Shown piece by piece: positions 35,204 to 45,169 of a stretch of 64,000 nucleotides of DNA. A model generated the notes under the pieces. That model was not told where the DNA came from, did no database searches, and saw only the letters and a list, made by a program, of their open reading frames with translations. Positions within the stretch are counted from its first letter, which is position 1; each line of letters starts with the position of its first letter. The position numbers were made by a program, and so were the translations under genes. Origin of the DNA: Echinometra lucunter (lineage: Eukaryota; Echinodermata; Echinoidea; Camarodonta; Echinometridae); NCBI GenBank assembly GCA_029962745.1, contig CM057171.1, positions 22,924,637 to 22,988,636 of the forward strand. The letters run 5' to 3'.

Positions 35204-36139
35204 TCAGTAGCGCGTTATGTACTTTCGTTCGATTTTCTGTATTCGGACCAACATATGATTTTGTTTTTAATGTTTGCAATATGGAATAGTCAGGAAAGTT
35301 CAGGTCGCAGCTGTACGGTGTTCAGGTGCCACGACACTGAATCGGAGAAAGCTTAAGAATTAGAAACTAACTGACTGCATAATGCACTCGCCTTTGACTC
35401 AGGAAGCCTATTTGTGTGAGAAGCCGTACTTTACACAGTTTTATGGCCCTTCTCTTACAAAACTAAGGAGAAAAAGTAACGAAAGTACAAAATGCATCAT
35501 ATCTTCATCTGTCAGATATGGTCATTGTCTTACGTCATCTACCCATGTATCCATGCTTTAGTTTATTGATCTAGAATAAAACAAATGAAAAAAGTATTAG
35601 GGCATATCTCATATCATTCACTGATTTTGTACAAAGCCTGTGGCGTTCAGTGCACTGTAACACACCGCAGCTATCGCCTCGCCAGTAGAGGACCAAATAC
35701 ATATTCCGGAGATGGAATTGGTATATCACCGCGGAACTACAAGAAATCATTAGTCTTCAGGGCAAGTGATAGTCTGCCCCCATCTTTTTCCATTTATTCT
35801 GGACCCACTTTGTGTTTCTTCGCAACTACATCTCAGCGGCATTCAGCCTTTAAAGCATTGTTTCTTCAGCACGTCCTTCCGTTTAAATAGGTCAAAATAA
35901 TTATTCCATATATTTAGGTCAACACAGTTCTTTATATTTTTTTGAACATTATAGTTCTACAAAATGAAAGCATGGTAATATATCCATGTACATACATAAG
36001 CAAGATAAGGTGAGTCGTAAATAATATTCAAATGAAAGACATAGTTAATATAAACAGATATATGAAAATATGGAAATTAATTCGACATAAGATAAGACTT
36101 ACACTGGTTTGAACAGAGAAGTAGAGATTTTTTTTTTTT
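35204..36139. other. No gene recognised
   Basis: The 101-residue ORF at 35,585-35,890 has no domain I recognise and no splice or codon support. The remainder is AT-rich. Confidence 0.5.
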
Positions 36140-36143
36140 TTAA

Positions 36144-36282
36144 CCCTTAAGCTGCCAAAGTTCCCTATAGTGATCTGCGTATGAGGCCAAATGCACGTAT
36201 AGGAGCATGCTCACTCATGTGTAATATACATCCTTACATGTAAATCTGGCACAAGGAGGATATGTGAGTGGCACAGTAAGGG
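36144..36282. mobile_element. 139-bp TTAA MITE (piggyBac-like ends)
   Basis: The ends CCCTTAAGCTGCCA and, inverted, CCCTTACTGTGCCA are flanked by TTAA (36,140-36,143 and 36,283-36,286). The CCCTT start with a TTAA target fits piggyBac-type MITEs. Confidence 0.7.
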
Positions 36283-36539
36283 TTAATGTTTAATGGAAAG
36301 GAGTTGTTAGTAGTTATTGTGGAATTAATGAAGGAGTATTTAAGGTAGTCGGTTTAACATTTTGGGATAGTTAGGTTTTTACTGAAACAAAATAACAATC
36401 AAGTCAAATCAAACCGAACACTACGCTACCTCCGTGCCTTATTGTGATGAGACAATCATTTCGGAGAAAATAAGGACGTAACAGCATTTGCAGATATTTG
36501 TACACTTGCTTCCGATCATAAAGGTCATAGATGAATTAT

Positions 36540-36660
36540 GGCAGTTGGGATCAGCTGTATGGATATTATGGGTATGATTGCTATCATTCATTAGCAGATG
36601 CCAGTCAACAATTTTCATTTTGGATTTTCGGGAACTCAATAGAGGGGATAGTTTTTGTTT
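36540..36660 (+). pseudogene. SRCR-type exon remnant
   Basis: It aligns with 13,318-13,430: ggcagttgg, tgtatgg, a tyggattc-like segment and a gaactcaat..ggggatagttttt segment. In frame it gives GSWDQLYGYYGYDCY before breaking. The first part of the exon (PDQYSG) is absent. Confidence 0.55.
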
Positions 36661-36774
36661 CAGTCATATAATGGCATTTAGCATGTTTGGGATTTGACTA
36701 AAACTTGATGATGTATTTATTACAGTTATAATGATTTAACGTTCGGAATTAAACTAAGCCCTTGACCATATAGT

Positions 36775-36860
36775 AATCAAAATTTCTCATTTCTGAAAAA
36801 AAAAATATGCATGCATGAACGAATGAATGAATGAATAAATGAATGAATGAATGAATGAAA
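36775..36860. repeat. GAAT tetranucleotide microsatellite
   Basis: About a dozen (GAAT)n and related units follow an A9 run. Confidence 0.9.
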
Positions 36861-36982
36861 ACATTGATAAATGCATAATCTTCTTTAAGATATCCTCGCC
36901 TCGATTGATCTGCTGAAATAACTCTAAAAAATAAAAAGAGCAAAATGGATGCATCCTGCAAAGTATGTAATAGTTGTAGTAA

Positions 36983-37140
36983 CCTGGACTACGATTACTT
37001 TCATGATTGGTAAATGTAATAAAAGCTGTTGAGCATTTCTTGTGAAAAAAAGAAGCTGAAATTCTGGGAGCTTAAGTGGTGGGATCGAATTGAATGGGTC
37101 AGTAGTCCAATATGACTAGAGTGTCAATCTGTGATCATAT
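36983..37140 (+). pseudogene. SRCR-type exon remnant
   Basis: It aligns with 13,355-13,490 and 20,430-20,520: a gactacgattrctttcatgattgg-like segment, gagcattt, then ctgggagcttaagtggtggga corresponding to the GELNWWD codons. Stops interrupt every frame. It lies 320 bp after the previous remnant, so the two could come from one original exon split by an insertion. Confidence 0.55.
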
Positions 37141-37219
37141 GCACAGTGTCAAAGTCACACACAGACGCAAAAGAGAATAAGTATCAAATTCAGTCTTTCA
37201 AACACATTTGCAAATTAAG

Positions 37220-37408
37220 TCAGGGATCTGCGATCCTGCTAAGGTAATCTGCACCTAAATTTTCATTGCTTTTAATTGCAGTGATGGAGAATCGATATGG
37301 CTGTAGGGCTAATGCCCATCTTAAGATTTTCCCGTTTGCGACTTTCGAGTTTGCGATGCATTTCAGTGGCTGATGGTCAGTCTCAAGCTGAAAGTGCTTT
37401 CCAAACAA
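37220..37408 (-). pseudogene. Retroelement RNase H fragment (Gmr1-like Ty3/gypsy)
   Basis: The frame contains FQLETDHQPLKCI and GADYLSRI, the conserved C-terminal part of the RNase H of Ty3/gypsy polyproteins. Stops and frameshifts separate it from the RT frame just upstream on the minus strand. After it, at lower coordinates, I found no integrase, which fits an element whose integrase lies before RT. No LTR was identified. Confidence 0.85.
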
Positions 37409-37460
37409 GTAGGCTCAAATTTACAAATGCCCCACACTACGGCAAGACATTCTCGCTCCA

Positions 37461-38093
37461 TTACTGCGTATCGCTGTTCTCTGGCTTCATGCTTGCATAA
37501 GCAACTGGGAATCTGTTCCCATCATGATCCTGTAGGAGTATGGCCCCTAAACCAACATCTGATGCGTCTGTCCTAAGGATGAATGGTTGACTTAGGTCTG
37601 GTAGATGGAGGATAAGTTCTTGAGCTAACTTCTGTTTGAGGGTGTTTGCCGGGGGTGGCTCAGCTTTTCTTGTCTTATCTGTCAATGGAGCTGCCAGTGC
37701 AATGAAGTTTGGGACAAAACGCCCATAGTACCATACTAATCCAAGAAAAGGGCGAAGCCGTTTCTTGGTCTTAAGTCGTGGTGCTTCTTGGATTGCTTCC
37801 ACTTTAGAATGGACTGGGCTTAACTCTCCATGTCTGATGGGATGTCCAAGAAACTCAACTTCTTCGCAGCCGATAACACATGTCGTTGGTCTTACTTTTA
37901 GGTCGGCTGACTTCAGTTGTTCAAACACCTTCTTGAAGGTAACCAAATGTTCTTCAAAGGTGACTGTGTGGATAAGAATGTCATCGATGAAATTATCCAA
38001 CTTGTCAATTCCACGAAGTAATTCACGCATGATTCTACTGAAGCTCGCTGGAGCGTTCACCAAGCCAAAAGGCATGGCCTTGAACTGATACAA
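37461..38093 (-). pseudogene. Ty3/gypsy reverse transcriptase, C-terminal half, with start of RNase H
   Basis: It is 210 codons long. In order: MPFGLVNAPASFSRIM (RT), FIDDILIHT (the F-x-DD catalytic box, intact), VEFLGHPI, the RPFLGLVWYYGRFVPNF connection, then FILRTDASDVGLGAIL (RNase H, first catalytic Asp). The first ATG is not a real start. The frame joins the preceding RT segment (38,201-38,704) across about 110 bp holding an indel and stop codons. The gene is broken. Confidence 0.93.
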
Positions 38094-38200
38094 ACCGTCT
38101 GGGGTTATGAAGGTTGTGAATGATTTGGCTTCATATCTAAGAGGAACTTGCCAGTACCTCTGGTCAAGTCAATTTTTGAGAAGTACTTGTCTCTGGCTTA

Positions 38201-38704
38201 TTAGCTAAAGATTTCCTCCTGATCTGGGATTGGTTCGGCGTCAGTTAACGTTACCTGATTGAGTTTTCTATAGTCACAGCAGAATCTGACTGAGCCATCT
38301 TTCTTTCGCACCATAACTACTGGCGATGCGTATGGTGAGGAGGAAGTTTCCACGATGTCAAGGTTGATCATCTTCTGTACCTCTTTCTTTACTTCTTTTC
38401 TCAGTGCATGGGGTAGTGGATATGGTCTGCATTTGATTGGTTCTTTGTCAGTCAGCTTGATGTCGTGTTTCCCTAGATTGGTACATCCTGGGAAATCAGT
38501 CATAATTTCTTGAAATTCATGAAGGAGAGCATTGATCTGATCTTGCTGATCCCGATTCATGTGTGGACTAACCTGTACATCGCTAAGTGTTTCTGACGGG
38601 GTAAAAGACGAAAGTTGGAGAAGATCTCTGTTTACAGCTGACTCTTCATCACTGTCTTCTTCATTCTCTTCCATGTCGTCATCAACTACCGATGTGCAAG
38701 CCAC
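38201..38704 (-). pseudogene. Ty3/gypsy RT, N-terminal half, with acidic linker
   Basis: After an acidic spacer (DDDMEENEEDSDEE) come KHDIKLTDKEPIKCRPYPLP, VQKMINLDIVETSSSPYASP, VVMVRKKDGSVRFCCDYRKL and TLTDAEPIPDQEEIF, the standard RT fingers region of Ty3/gypsy elements. The frame continues upstream into the integrase C-terminal sequence with no room for an RT-integrase order reversal by LTR. Stop codons end it near 38,200. Confidence 0.92.
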
Positions 38705-38706
38705 AT

Positions 38707-39258
38707 CTAAGTCTCCAGCATGCTCTTCCCTTCTGAAGAACTTTTTTCAGTAGATTGGCATAGAAAGTTTTTTGTCTTTCCATCCATATCGAGTCTGTAA
38801 TCCATCTTTCCTACTGTTCCTGTGACCTTAAATGGGCCTCTCCACTGCATGAACAACATTGTCCGGAGGTAGTAGGATGAGAACTTCGTCACTGACCTCA
38901 ATCTTCCTCATCTTTGCCTTCTTGTTGTACTGCTTCCGGTACTTTCCGCTGCCTTGCTAAGGTTCTCCTGGGCTACTCTACAGATGGCTTCAAGGCGATC
39001 TTTGAGATCCAAGACGTACTGGTATGTTGTTTTCGTATCAGCTTCCACTGCGTCTCCTGTCCAGAGCTCTTGAAGAATAGCTAACGGTCCACGAACTACT
39101 CGGCCATACAACAATTCGAAAGGCGAGAAACCGGTACTCTCTTGAATGGATTCCCTGTAAGCGAAAAGTAGAGGGTTAAGATAACGATCCCAGTCTTTGG
39201 GTCTTTCCTCACACATTTTCCTTAGCATCGATTTTAGAGTCCCCTTGAGTCTCTCCAT
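38707..39258 (-). pseudogene. Ty3/gypsy integrase C-terminal part, located upstream of RT
   Basis: Two frames cover it. 39,258-38,908 starts MERLKGTLKSML (the ER-x-x-x-TL region with the third catalytic Glu), followed by DWDRYLNPLLFAYRES, TGFSPFELLYGR and RGPLAIL. 38,901-38,707 gives MQWRGPFKVTG and KMDYRL. The bases that follow still show, in another frame, an NLLKKFF-type integrase ending running directly into the RT linker. The order along the minus strand is integrase then RT, as in Gmr1-like elements. The N-terminal zinc finger and first two catalytic Asp are missing. Confidence 0.88.
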
Positions 39259-39268
39259 TAATCTGTTA

Positions 39269-39534
39269 GGCCCGCGAGGCCGAAATTAGCAAATTGTAAT
39301 CTATAATCTCACACCACTCTGTGCCAGAGGAAGTTTAATAAGTATCAAAGGCCAGTGGAAAGTTTTTCATTGAAGGTGCGGGACACCGGGAAACGAGGAA
39401 TTAACATGCCAAATGAGACATAATTATTTTATATACCGATAGCGCATTATTTGTGATAAAGGAAAATATGATACGAGTAAAGTCGGCCTCGCGGGCCTTC
39501 GGTCTCTCGGGCCTTCGGTAAAGTGGGCGGACCC
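39269..39534. mobile_element. 266-bp insertion between gag and integrase remnants
   Basis: It is flanked by CTGTTA on both sides (39,263-39,268 and 39,535-39,540), a possible 6-bp target duplication. The left end begins GGCCCGCGAGGCCGA. Near the right end the inverted copy appears, followed by a degenerate second copy (ggcccgagagaccga). The class is unassigned. Confidence 0.5.
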
Positions 39535-39535
39535 C

Positions 39536-39735
39536 TGTTAGATAATATCCCTTAAGTAAAGCTGTCTTAACTGAAGCATAATCCCTTGCCTGTGTGGCAG
39601 TAAGTCGAGAAATAATCCGAAGAGCTTTCCCTGTCAATAGGGCAGATAAAGCTAGCGCCAATTCCTCAGTATCCCATCCCACACTAGATGCATGTCTCTC
39701 AAAGCGACATAAGTAACTATCAATATCATCTTTAA
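39536..39735 (-). pseudogene. Ty3/gypsy Gag fragment
   Basis: On the minus strand the frame reads DDIDSYLCRFERHA, LALALSALLTGKALRII and DYASVKTALLKGYYL. This is the capsid-like Gag region common in Ty3/gypsy elements (an ARDY-x-x-x-K-x-ALLK-type motif). It is cut upstream by the MITE at 39,736 and downstream by the 266-bp insertion. The protease and most of the integrase between it and 39,258 are gone. Confidence 0.8.
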
Positions 39736-39951
39736 GGCCCCGTCACATATTAGCAAATTGAGCTAATGAATGCCTAACGAAGAGCTATTTTTTTAAAAGT
39801 CCAGATACGCTAAAATTAGCTAATATGTGACGGGACCTATAGAACCCTATTGCGGTCAAGAATTTTAGCGTAATTGAGCGTATCTGGACTTTTAAAAAGT
39901 AGCCGTTCGTTAAGCATTCGTTAGCTCGACTGGCTAATAGGTGACGCGGCC
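39736..39951. mobile_element. 216-bp palindromic TTAA MITE
   Basis: TTAA flanks both ends (39,732-39,735 and 39,952-39,955). The inverted arms extend for about 90-100 bp each, with landmarks GGCCCCGTCACATATTAGC against GGCCGCGTCACCTATTAGC and aaaagtccagatacgct in both. The transcript would be one long hairpin. It lies at the end of the Gag remnant, on the boundary with the right arm of the inverted duplication. Confidence 0.85.
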
Positions 39952-40178
39952 TTAAGAGATACTATCTGAATAATTATTATGATTCATTTTCAGTTCTTTT
40001 CGATTTCCCATTCAAAGGTCATTACTAAAATCAATGAGCGCACAAGAAGAAAATAATTAAAGAATTAATGATCCATATCTAAACAATATCCATTTATAAC
40101 TTTACCCAAACAATATGCAATTAATATCTAAATCAACTTTAACCGGTAAAAGTAAAAGCGTTAATGCAACATCATTGA

Positions 40179-40214
<36 letters not shown>

Positions 40215-40281
40215 TCCGCGAATTGCTAGCTTTGGGAAATACAAAATGGCCTGCCCATACTTATCGCAAAGATTCCGGCTT

Positions 40282-40485
40282 TCACTGTTCATAGAAGTTA
40301 GCAAGTTCGATGCATGTGGTAATCATCGATGCGTGAATGGTGATAAACTGAACAGCGCTATGATGCCCAAGATGATCGAGCGTAGCAGATGTCGCTCCGA
40401 TGTTCGCGGAAGCCTGGCCTCCCAGCACCAAGAAGAATAATATGACAGTGACCATAACTTGTTGTACCAGTGTTCCGTTAGTCAT
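40282..40485 (-). CDS. Candidate 67-residue secreted-type ORF inside the duplication
   Basis: The ORF starts MTNGTLVQQ, followed by a hydrophobic core MVTVILFFLVLGG and an ASA-like cleavage site. About 40 further residues (NIGATSATLDHLGHHSAV and onward) end in ANFYEQ. The homologous arm at 1,021-1,182 keeps the start and signal but has lost one base after it. Base differences within the signal include several amino-acid changes, so selection is not obvious. There is no known family. It could be a spliced first exon, a small secreted peptide or chance. Confidence 0.25.
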   Translation of the reverse strand: MTNGTLVQQVMVTVILFFLVLGGQASANIGATSATLDHLGHHSAVQFITIHASMITTCIELANFYEQ

Positions 40486-41119
40486 TATGTTTTACCAGTC
40501 AGAGCATGGGGTAGAGGAGGAGCCCAGCTCATCAATGCCTACAGCTGTTAAATATATTATGGAACCAAACATTTTGATGGTAACTGCCGAAAAACCCTAG
40601 CTCTGTTTATTTTCCAAGAGTATATCTTTTACATAAAACAAAAGATTTCTAGCAATTTGTATCCTTTTTTAGACAAGGCACTATAGAAATGTTTTTATAC
40701 TTATCATTATTATTATTATATAAATACAAAACAATTATTTGGATTTCTTTTCTGGAAATGCATCTATACTTATGAATTATAATTATAAACTCCACAACTG
40801 TTCCTGTAATCCTTCCTGGATATGACACTATCAGGATTATATCAATGTATTGTGATTTTACAAACTTATTAATATATAACCATCCTGGAACAAAATTATA
40901 CAATTGTTACATAAAATTATTTGCATGAACACATTATTCCAATAAACAAATTTAAATAAGAATGAAGCATGAATTAAAATGCCATATTCTTACTTTCCTT
41001 TTTCAACCAAAGCATTCTAAAACTGATAAAGAGTCCAAAAAATTCACAGATTCTTTCTGCATGATTAGATATTAGACTGAATGAGAAACGAGACATTTGA
41101 ATTCGTCACATGACGAATT

Positions 41120-42631
41120 AGGTGGTCTGTCGATATCTTTTAGGTTTCGACATGGATAGTGATAAAGTCGTTGGTAAGAATTTTGATAAAATTTTACGTC
41201 TTGATAAGAGACTAACGTCATAGAAATTGGATGATTTGATATCGCAGCATAATGAAAAGGTGATTCAAAGCTTTGATTACCTTTAATCAGATTTTTTTCT
41301 ATAAGGTTGTACATAAACTACTTTGCACTGCATTGCAATAGTCATATCAGGCAGTTTATTTCACTGACTGTGACTGTTTATGTAATCAAAGTTAAAGAGG
41401 ATAGTAATATAAAATGTAAGAAGAAAACAAAAGAAAAAAATGCCCCCCCCCCTGCGGGACTTGAATCAAGGACCGTGAGGATGTCAGGCAAGTGCTTTAA
41501 AGATATACCTGAAAAAAAGCTCAAAGAGATAACACATAGATGGAAAACGAAATTCTGATATCATATTTTTCAGTTAAATTTCGACATACTTGAAGTCGGG
41601 AGAAAATCAAGCAGAAATAAAGGAGATGTTGATCAAAGAAGACGAAAATGTAGAATCAAGAATTATGTAAAGGTCATGTCCCATAGAGAATACACGTAAA
41701 ATGAAAAAGAAAAATCGACATGGTACCATTTATCGTGAATTTAGACCGTGACGTCATCAAAATAACAATAATAAACAATAACTATTAGATTTGTAGAGAA
41801 TTGTCTCAGCGACAACATATCGAATTTCAGGCGAAAATTGATAAATCATAAGCGAGATAGTCTCGGTTAAAGGCAAAAAATATAACGTCAACAATTAAAA
41901 ATAAAAAATTTGAGTTCACATTAGAATAGAATGACCACACAGCATCGAAAAGGTACATATTCGTTATGGATTAACATCTGCAACTCATGTCCTTTCAGAA
42001 TATGTTTTTTAAAAAAAATGGAGGTATCCATGCATTTTGAGAAGCTATGGCGGATTTCAAAGGGACATGTTTTTGCGTGTTTTTACATTATTTTTAACAT
42101 TGACGCGCGCACGGATTTTGAACTTTGGTGCGCGTATGCGGCCTTATGGTTAGTTGAAATCAGTTCTTAATTCGTGGAAATTGTAAAGAAAAGGGTCAGG
42201 AATGCGAAGCAATTGAACAATTCCCGTTATTTAGGACCTGCGCGCGCACATAACGCGCGCGCGGACGTGGACGCACTCAAATTTTTGAAATGCTTAGAAT
42301 AGCCTTAAACGTGTGTGCGTCTCAATAGATGAAATTGTTTTGACTGATATGAACATTTATCATGGCAAATATGAATAAGAAATGACTTTCCGTTATGAAG
42401 ATATGATCATGACATGATATTTACAAAATGGCGCCTAGATGACGTCACGATTTGATGACCCTGAAAACCTTGCTGGAACTTGTCCTCAGTATGGCTGACA
42501 ACTGCCGAAAATTTGACGAAAAGTGAATGGATAGGATTTGAGTTATCGTCTGAACAAAAATCGGAGGAAAAAATAAATAAATAAAATTTGATGAAGTTAA
42601 GAGGTGATCTGTCAAATTTGACAGACCACCT
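41120..42631. mobile_element. 1.5-kb DNA element inserted in the right arm (AGGTGGTCTGTC ends)
   Basis: The inverted ends AGGTGGTCTGTC are flanked by AATT (41,116-41,119 and 42,632-42,635). The left arm of the duplication near position 420 lacks the element. Just inside the right end is a second, variant copy (aggtgatctgtc) making a local palindrome. The interior has tgacgtcat motifs and gcgcgcgc runs. A possible tRNA-like B-box (minus strand, tgattcaagtccc) is near 41,455-41,470. No transposase is recognised; the short ORFs look random. Confidence 0.75.
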
Positions 42632-43654
42632 AATTAATACCTTCTTCCTATTTATTGACAAATTAAAAAGTTCAAAATAAATGTCAAATTTTCCTTCTGA
42701 CATAACTTTTCACCTTTATAATTTGGTGACTTTCTAACTTCCAAACTCTATACAAAATCATGAATTTAAATAGTAGAACAATCATAAAACTCACTTACAT
42801 GATGTTTAAACTGAAAGGGGAGTTGCAAGGAATCTTCTCCAGGACGATGCCACTGGAAGATGCTGCGAAAAGCATGAAAATATTGGCAGCACATCCTAAC
42901 TTTTCCCAACTCCTTTCAAAACATGGTCTTGCCTTGACCAGATACTTGAGTGCAACTGACCCGTCCATATTCAGTCAAGCCTTTCATGCACACACTCTCT
43001 TAAAGCACAGTGCCTATCGAACATGACCAGCAAAGTTCACTATTCATAATGTGCACCCATTGAAATTCCTGACCCTCATGAAGTATGTCCCTGCTTCAAT
43101 GGTTTCTACCCTTAATGCCAGCCACCTTGTGACACACACCTTGCATCTGATTGGCTGATTGTTGCAGTTGTTGCTGATATCAAACGGGGCCCAGATGAAA
43201 CTAATTACTTAAAAGATTTTGGATAAATATTAGGAAAAAAGATAAAAGAAGACATGAAACATCTCAACTCCGAGAGAAAAAGCTTTTCAATTAAAAAAAC
43301 CCCAACAACTTAACAGAGTGAATTTAATTCAATATGGAAACAGATTTAAATCCAGGACATGACATGACCATTGACCAATAAACCTGAGACTATTATGCAC
43401 ATATTGGCGTTATAAAATGCCACAAACGGTTTTAAATATGGACAGAGGGTGTAAGGGAAAAAGCAAACATGTGCATTACCTCTTGAATTTATATTCCTAA
43501 GGTTTGTACTTCGCAGCAAAATGCTGGTGTTCAATTTCGACGAAGTTTCATCATAAATACATACATGACATATCTTTTACTCCATGCTTACTGTTCTCAG
43601 TGCGTTTTATTTCCATTATGAATTAAAAGTGTGAAAATGAAAAGAGGAAAAGAT

Positions 43655-43730
43655 GAAGATGACGAAGAAGGAGGGGAGGAGGAGGAGGAGGAGGAGAAGG
43701 AAGATGAAGAAGAAGAAGAAGAAGAAATTC
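43655..43730. repeat. GAG/GAA microsatellite
   Basis: (GGA)n followed by (GAA)n, about 75 bp. The neighbouring stretch 43,136-43,650 shows no gene. Confidence 0.9.
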
Positions 43731-43846
43731 TTTTTGACTAAAGATATCACATTTCTTGTATACATATAAATGATTTGTGAAAAATATTACTCATGACACA
43801 AAGTCTAAACCCTTTGGTAACTAGACCCGGCTAGCCCCTGTGTTAA

Positions 43847-43918
43847 CCCGTTCGCTACTGAATTATTAAATTCCCTTATACTTTATACAGGGACCACCCT
43901 GCTCCAGTAGGGAATGGT
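43847..43918. mobile_element. 72-bp TTAA mini-MITE
   Basis: TTAA (43,843-43,846 and 43,919-43,922) flanks the inverted ends CCCGTTCGCTACTG and ACCATTCCCTACTG. It is very short. The stretch 43,925-45,000 has an unsupported 112-residue ORF at 44,468-44,806 and nothing else I recognise. Confidence 0.55.
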
Positions 43919-45018
43919 TTAAGGTTATGGGGAAACTAAAATTTTGTAGTCATCAGGTTAAACAAAAAACCTGGAAGAAAGTGCATGAACTCCAAAGATG
44001 TGGTATTTGCTAAATCCGAAAACAGTTTATAAAAGTTTAACTAAAAACAGAAAAAAAAAAACATCAAACAAACCCCCGAATCCCGGCTAAAGCTTATTGT
44101 CTACCATTACTTCTTACATTGGTTTTGTTTGGGTACTTCGTCGCCTTCCCGGAAAAAAGGCCACTAACGCGCACATGCGTGAAATGTACGTTTTCGAAAA
44201 AAAAAAAAAAAAAACGCGAATGAAGTTTTGACCTTATTTTGAGCTTTTAGCAGCTAGTGTATTATTTTTCCGTCCTAACTCTCAAGCTTTCTGACAGAAT
44301 AAGATTTTTTCTTTAATGATATTTTGTGCTTTTATTCAAAACATTCTAAAAGTTTTCTAATAATTAACATTTTATCTTTAACGGCTTTCTTCCCGGACCA
44401 AACATGCGCAATAGTTCCCAGAAAAAGGACGCTATTGCGAATCGGTCTACGCGCGTAAGCACGTTGAGTGAGGAGGAATTCACGTGCTCGCGTAATTTTG
44501 TTTTTTGGCTTATTACGTCATAATTACGTCAAATCGAGGTTCGAGAATGGTACGAGAAGAAAGCTTATGACATGCTTTTTCCATTTCTGCCATGAAAAAA
44601 AAAATGGCGGGAAAATTAAGAAAAGGTCGATAACGGCCTTTTTCCTGAAAGCCGACGACTTGCGAAAAAGACTCTTCTTGCAATTCCGTCTTAACCTAAA
44701 AAGTAGGCAAATCGCTATGACAGCTAATTTGAATTTCCTCACCTGCCTCATCCACATGAGGAACAATGTCCTTGTAATGTTATATTGTGAATTCATTGGA
44801 CAATGAGCAGATTATTTGTTCATATAAAGTTTTTATTTAATATATAAAAGGCAGTCAAACGGAAAGCGAAACAAAATGAGCGCGTTCCAACTATCAGTCA
44901 GACAAGACAAACATTTCATTTCATTTTCCATTTCCAACATAATATAAACAGAATACAAAGTATGCATCTTACAAGGTAAAAAAAGGAAACTTAACAGTGG
45001 ATTCGTAAATATAAATAT

Positions 45019-45140
45019 AACGATAATAGCAACAACAACAACAACAATAATAATAATGATAATAACAATAATAATAATAATGATAATACAACACATTTAT
45101 TTGGCGCTTAATACGGGCGTTTCTAAGCGCACTATTATCT
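45019..45140. repeat. AAC/AAT microsatellite followed by GGCGCTTA stem-loop
   Basis: (AAC)n and (AAT)n runs end at about 45,090. Then ggcgctta and taagcgc arms form a small hairpin (about 45,102-45,132), similar in layout to that at 18,208-18,262. Confidence 0.7.
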
Positions 45141-45169
45141 GTCTATAACTTGATACCAGGAATTGCACC

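Larger units (their letters stand above)
39960..43135 (-). repeat. Right arm of the dispersed inverted duplication
   Basis: It is the reverse complement of about 40-1,525, with an A33 expansion at 40,180-40,212 in place of a few A in the other arm, a 1.5-kb insertion (41,120-42,631), and about 115 extra bp near 42,955-43,070. Substitutions are frequent, so the duplication is not recent. Confidence 0.85.

Noticed and set aside
44468..44806. 112-residue ORF
   Set aside because: No family resemblance, overlaps an equally long antisense ORF, and no splice or repeat support.
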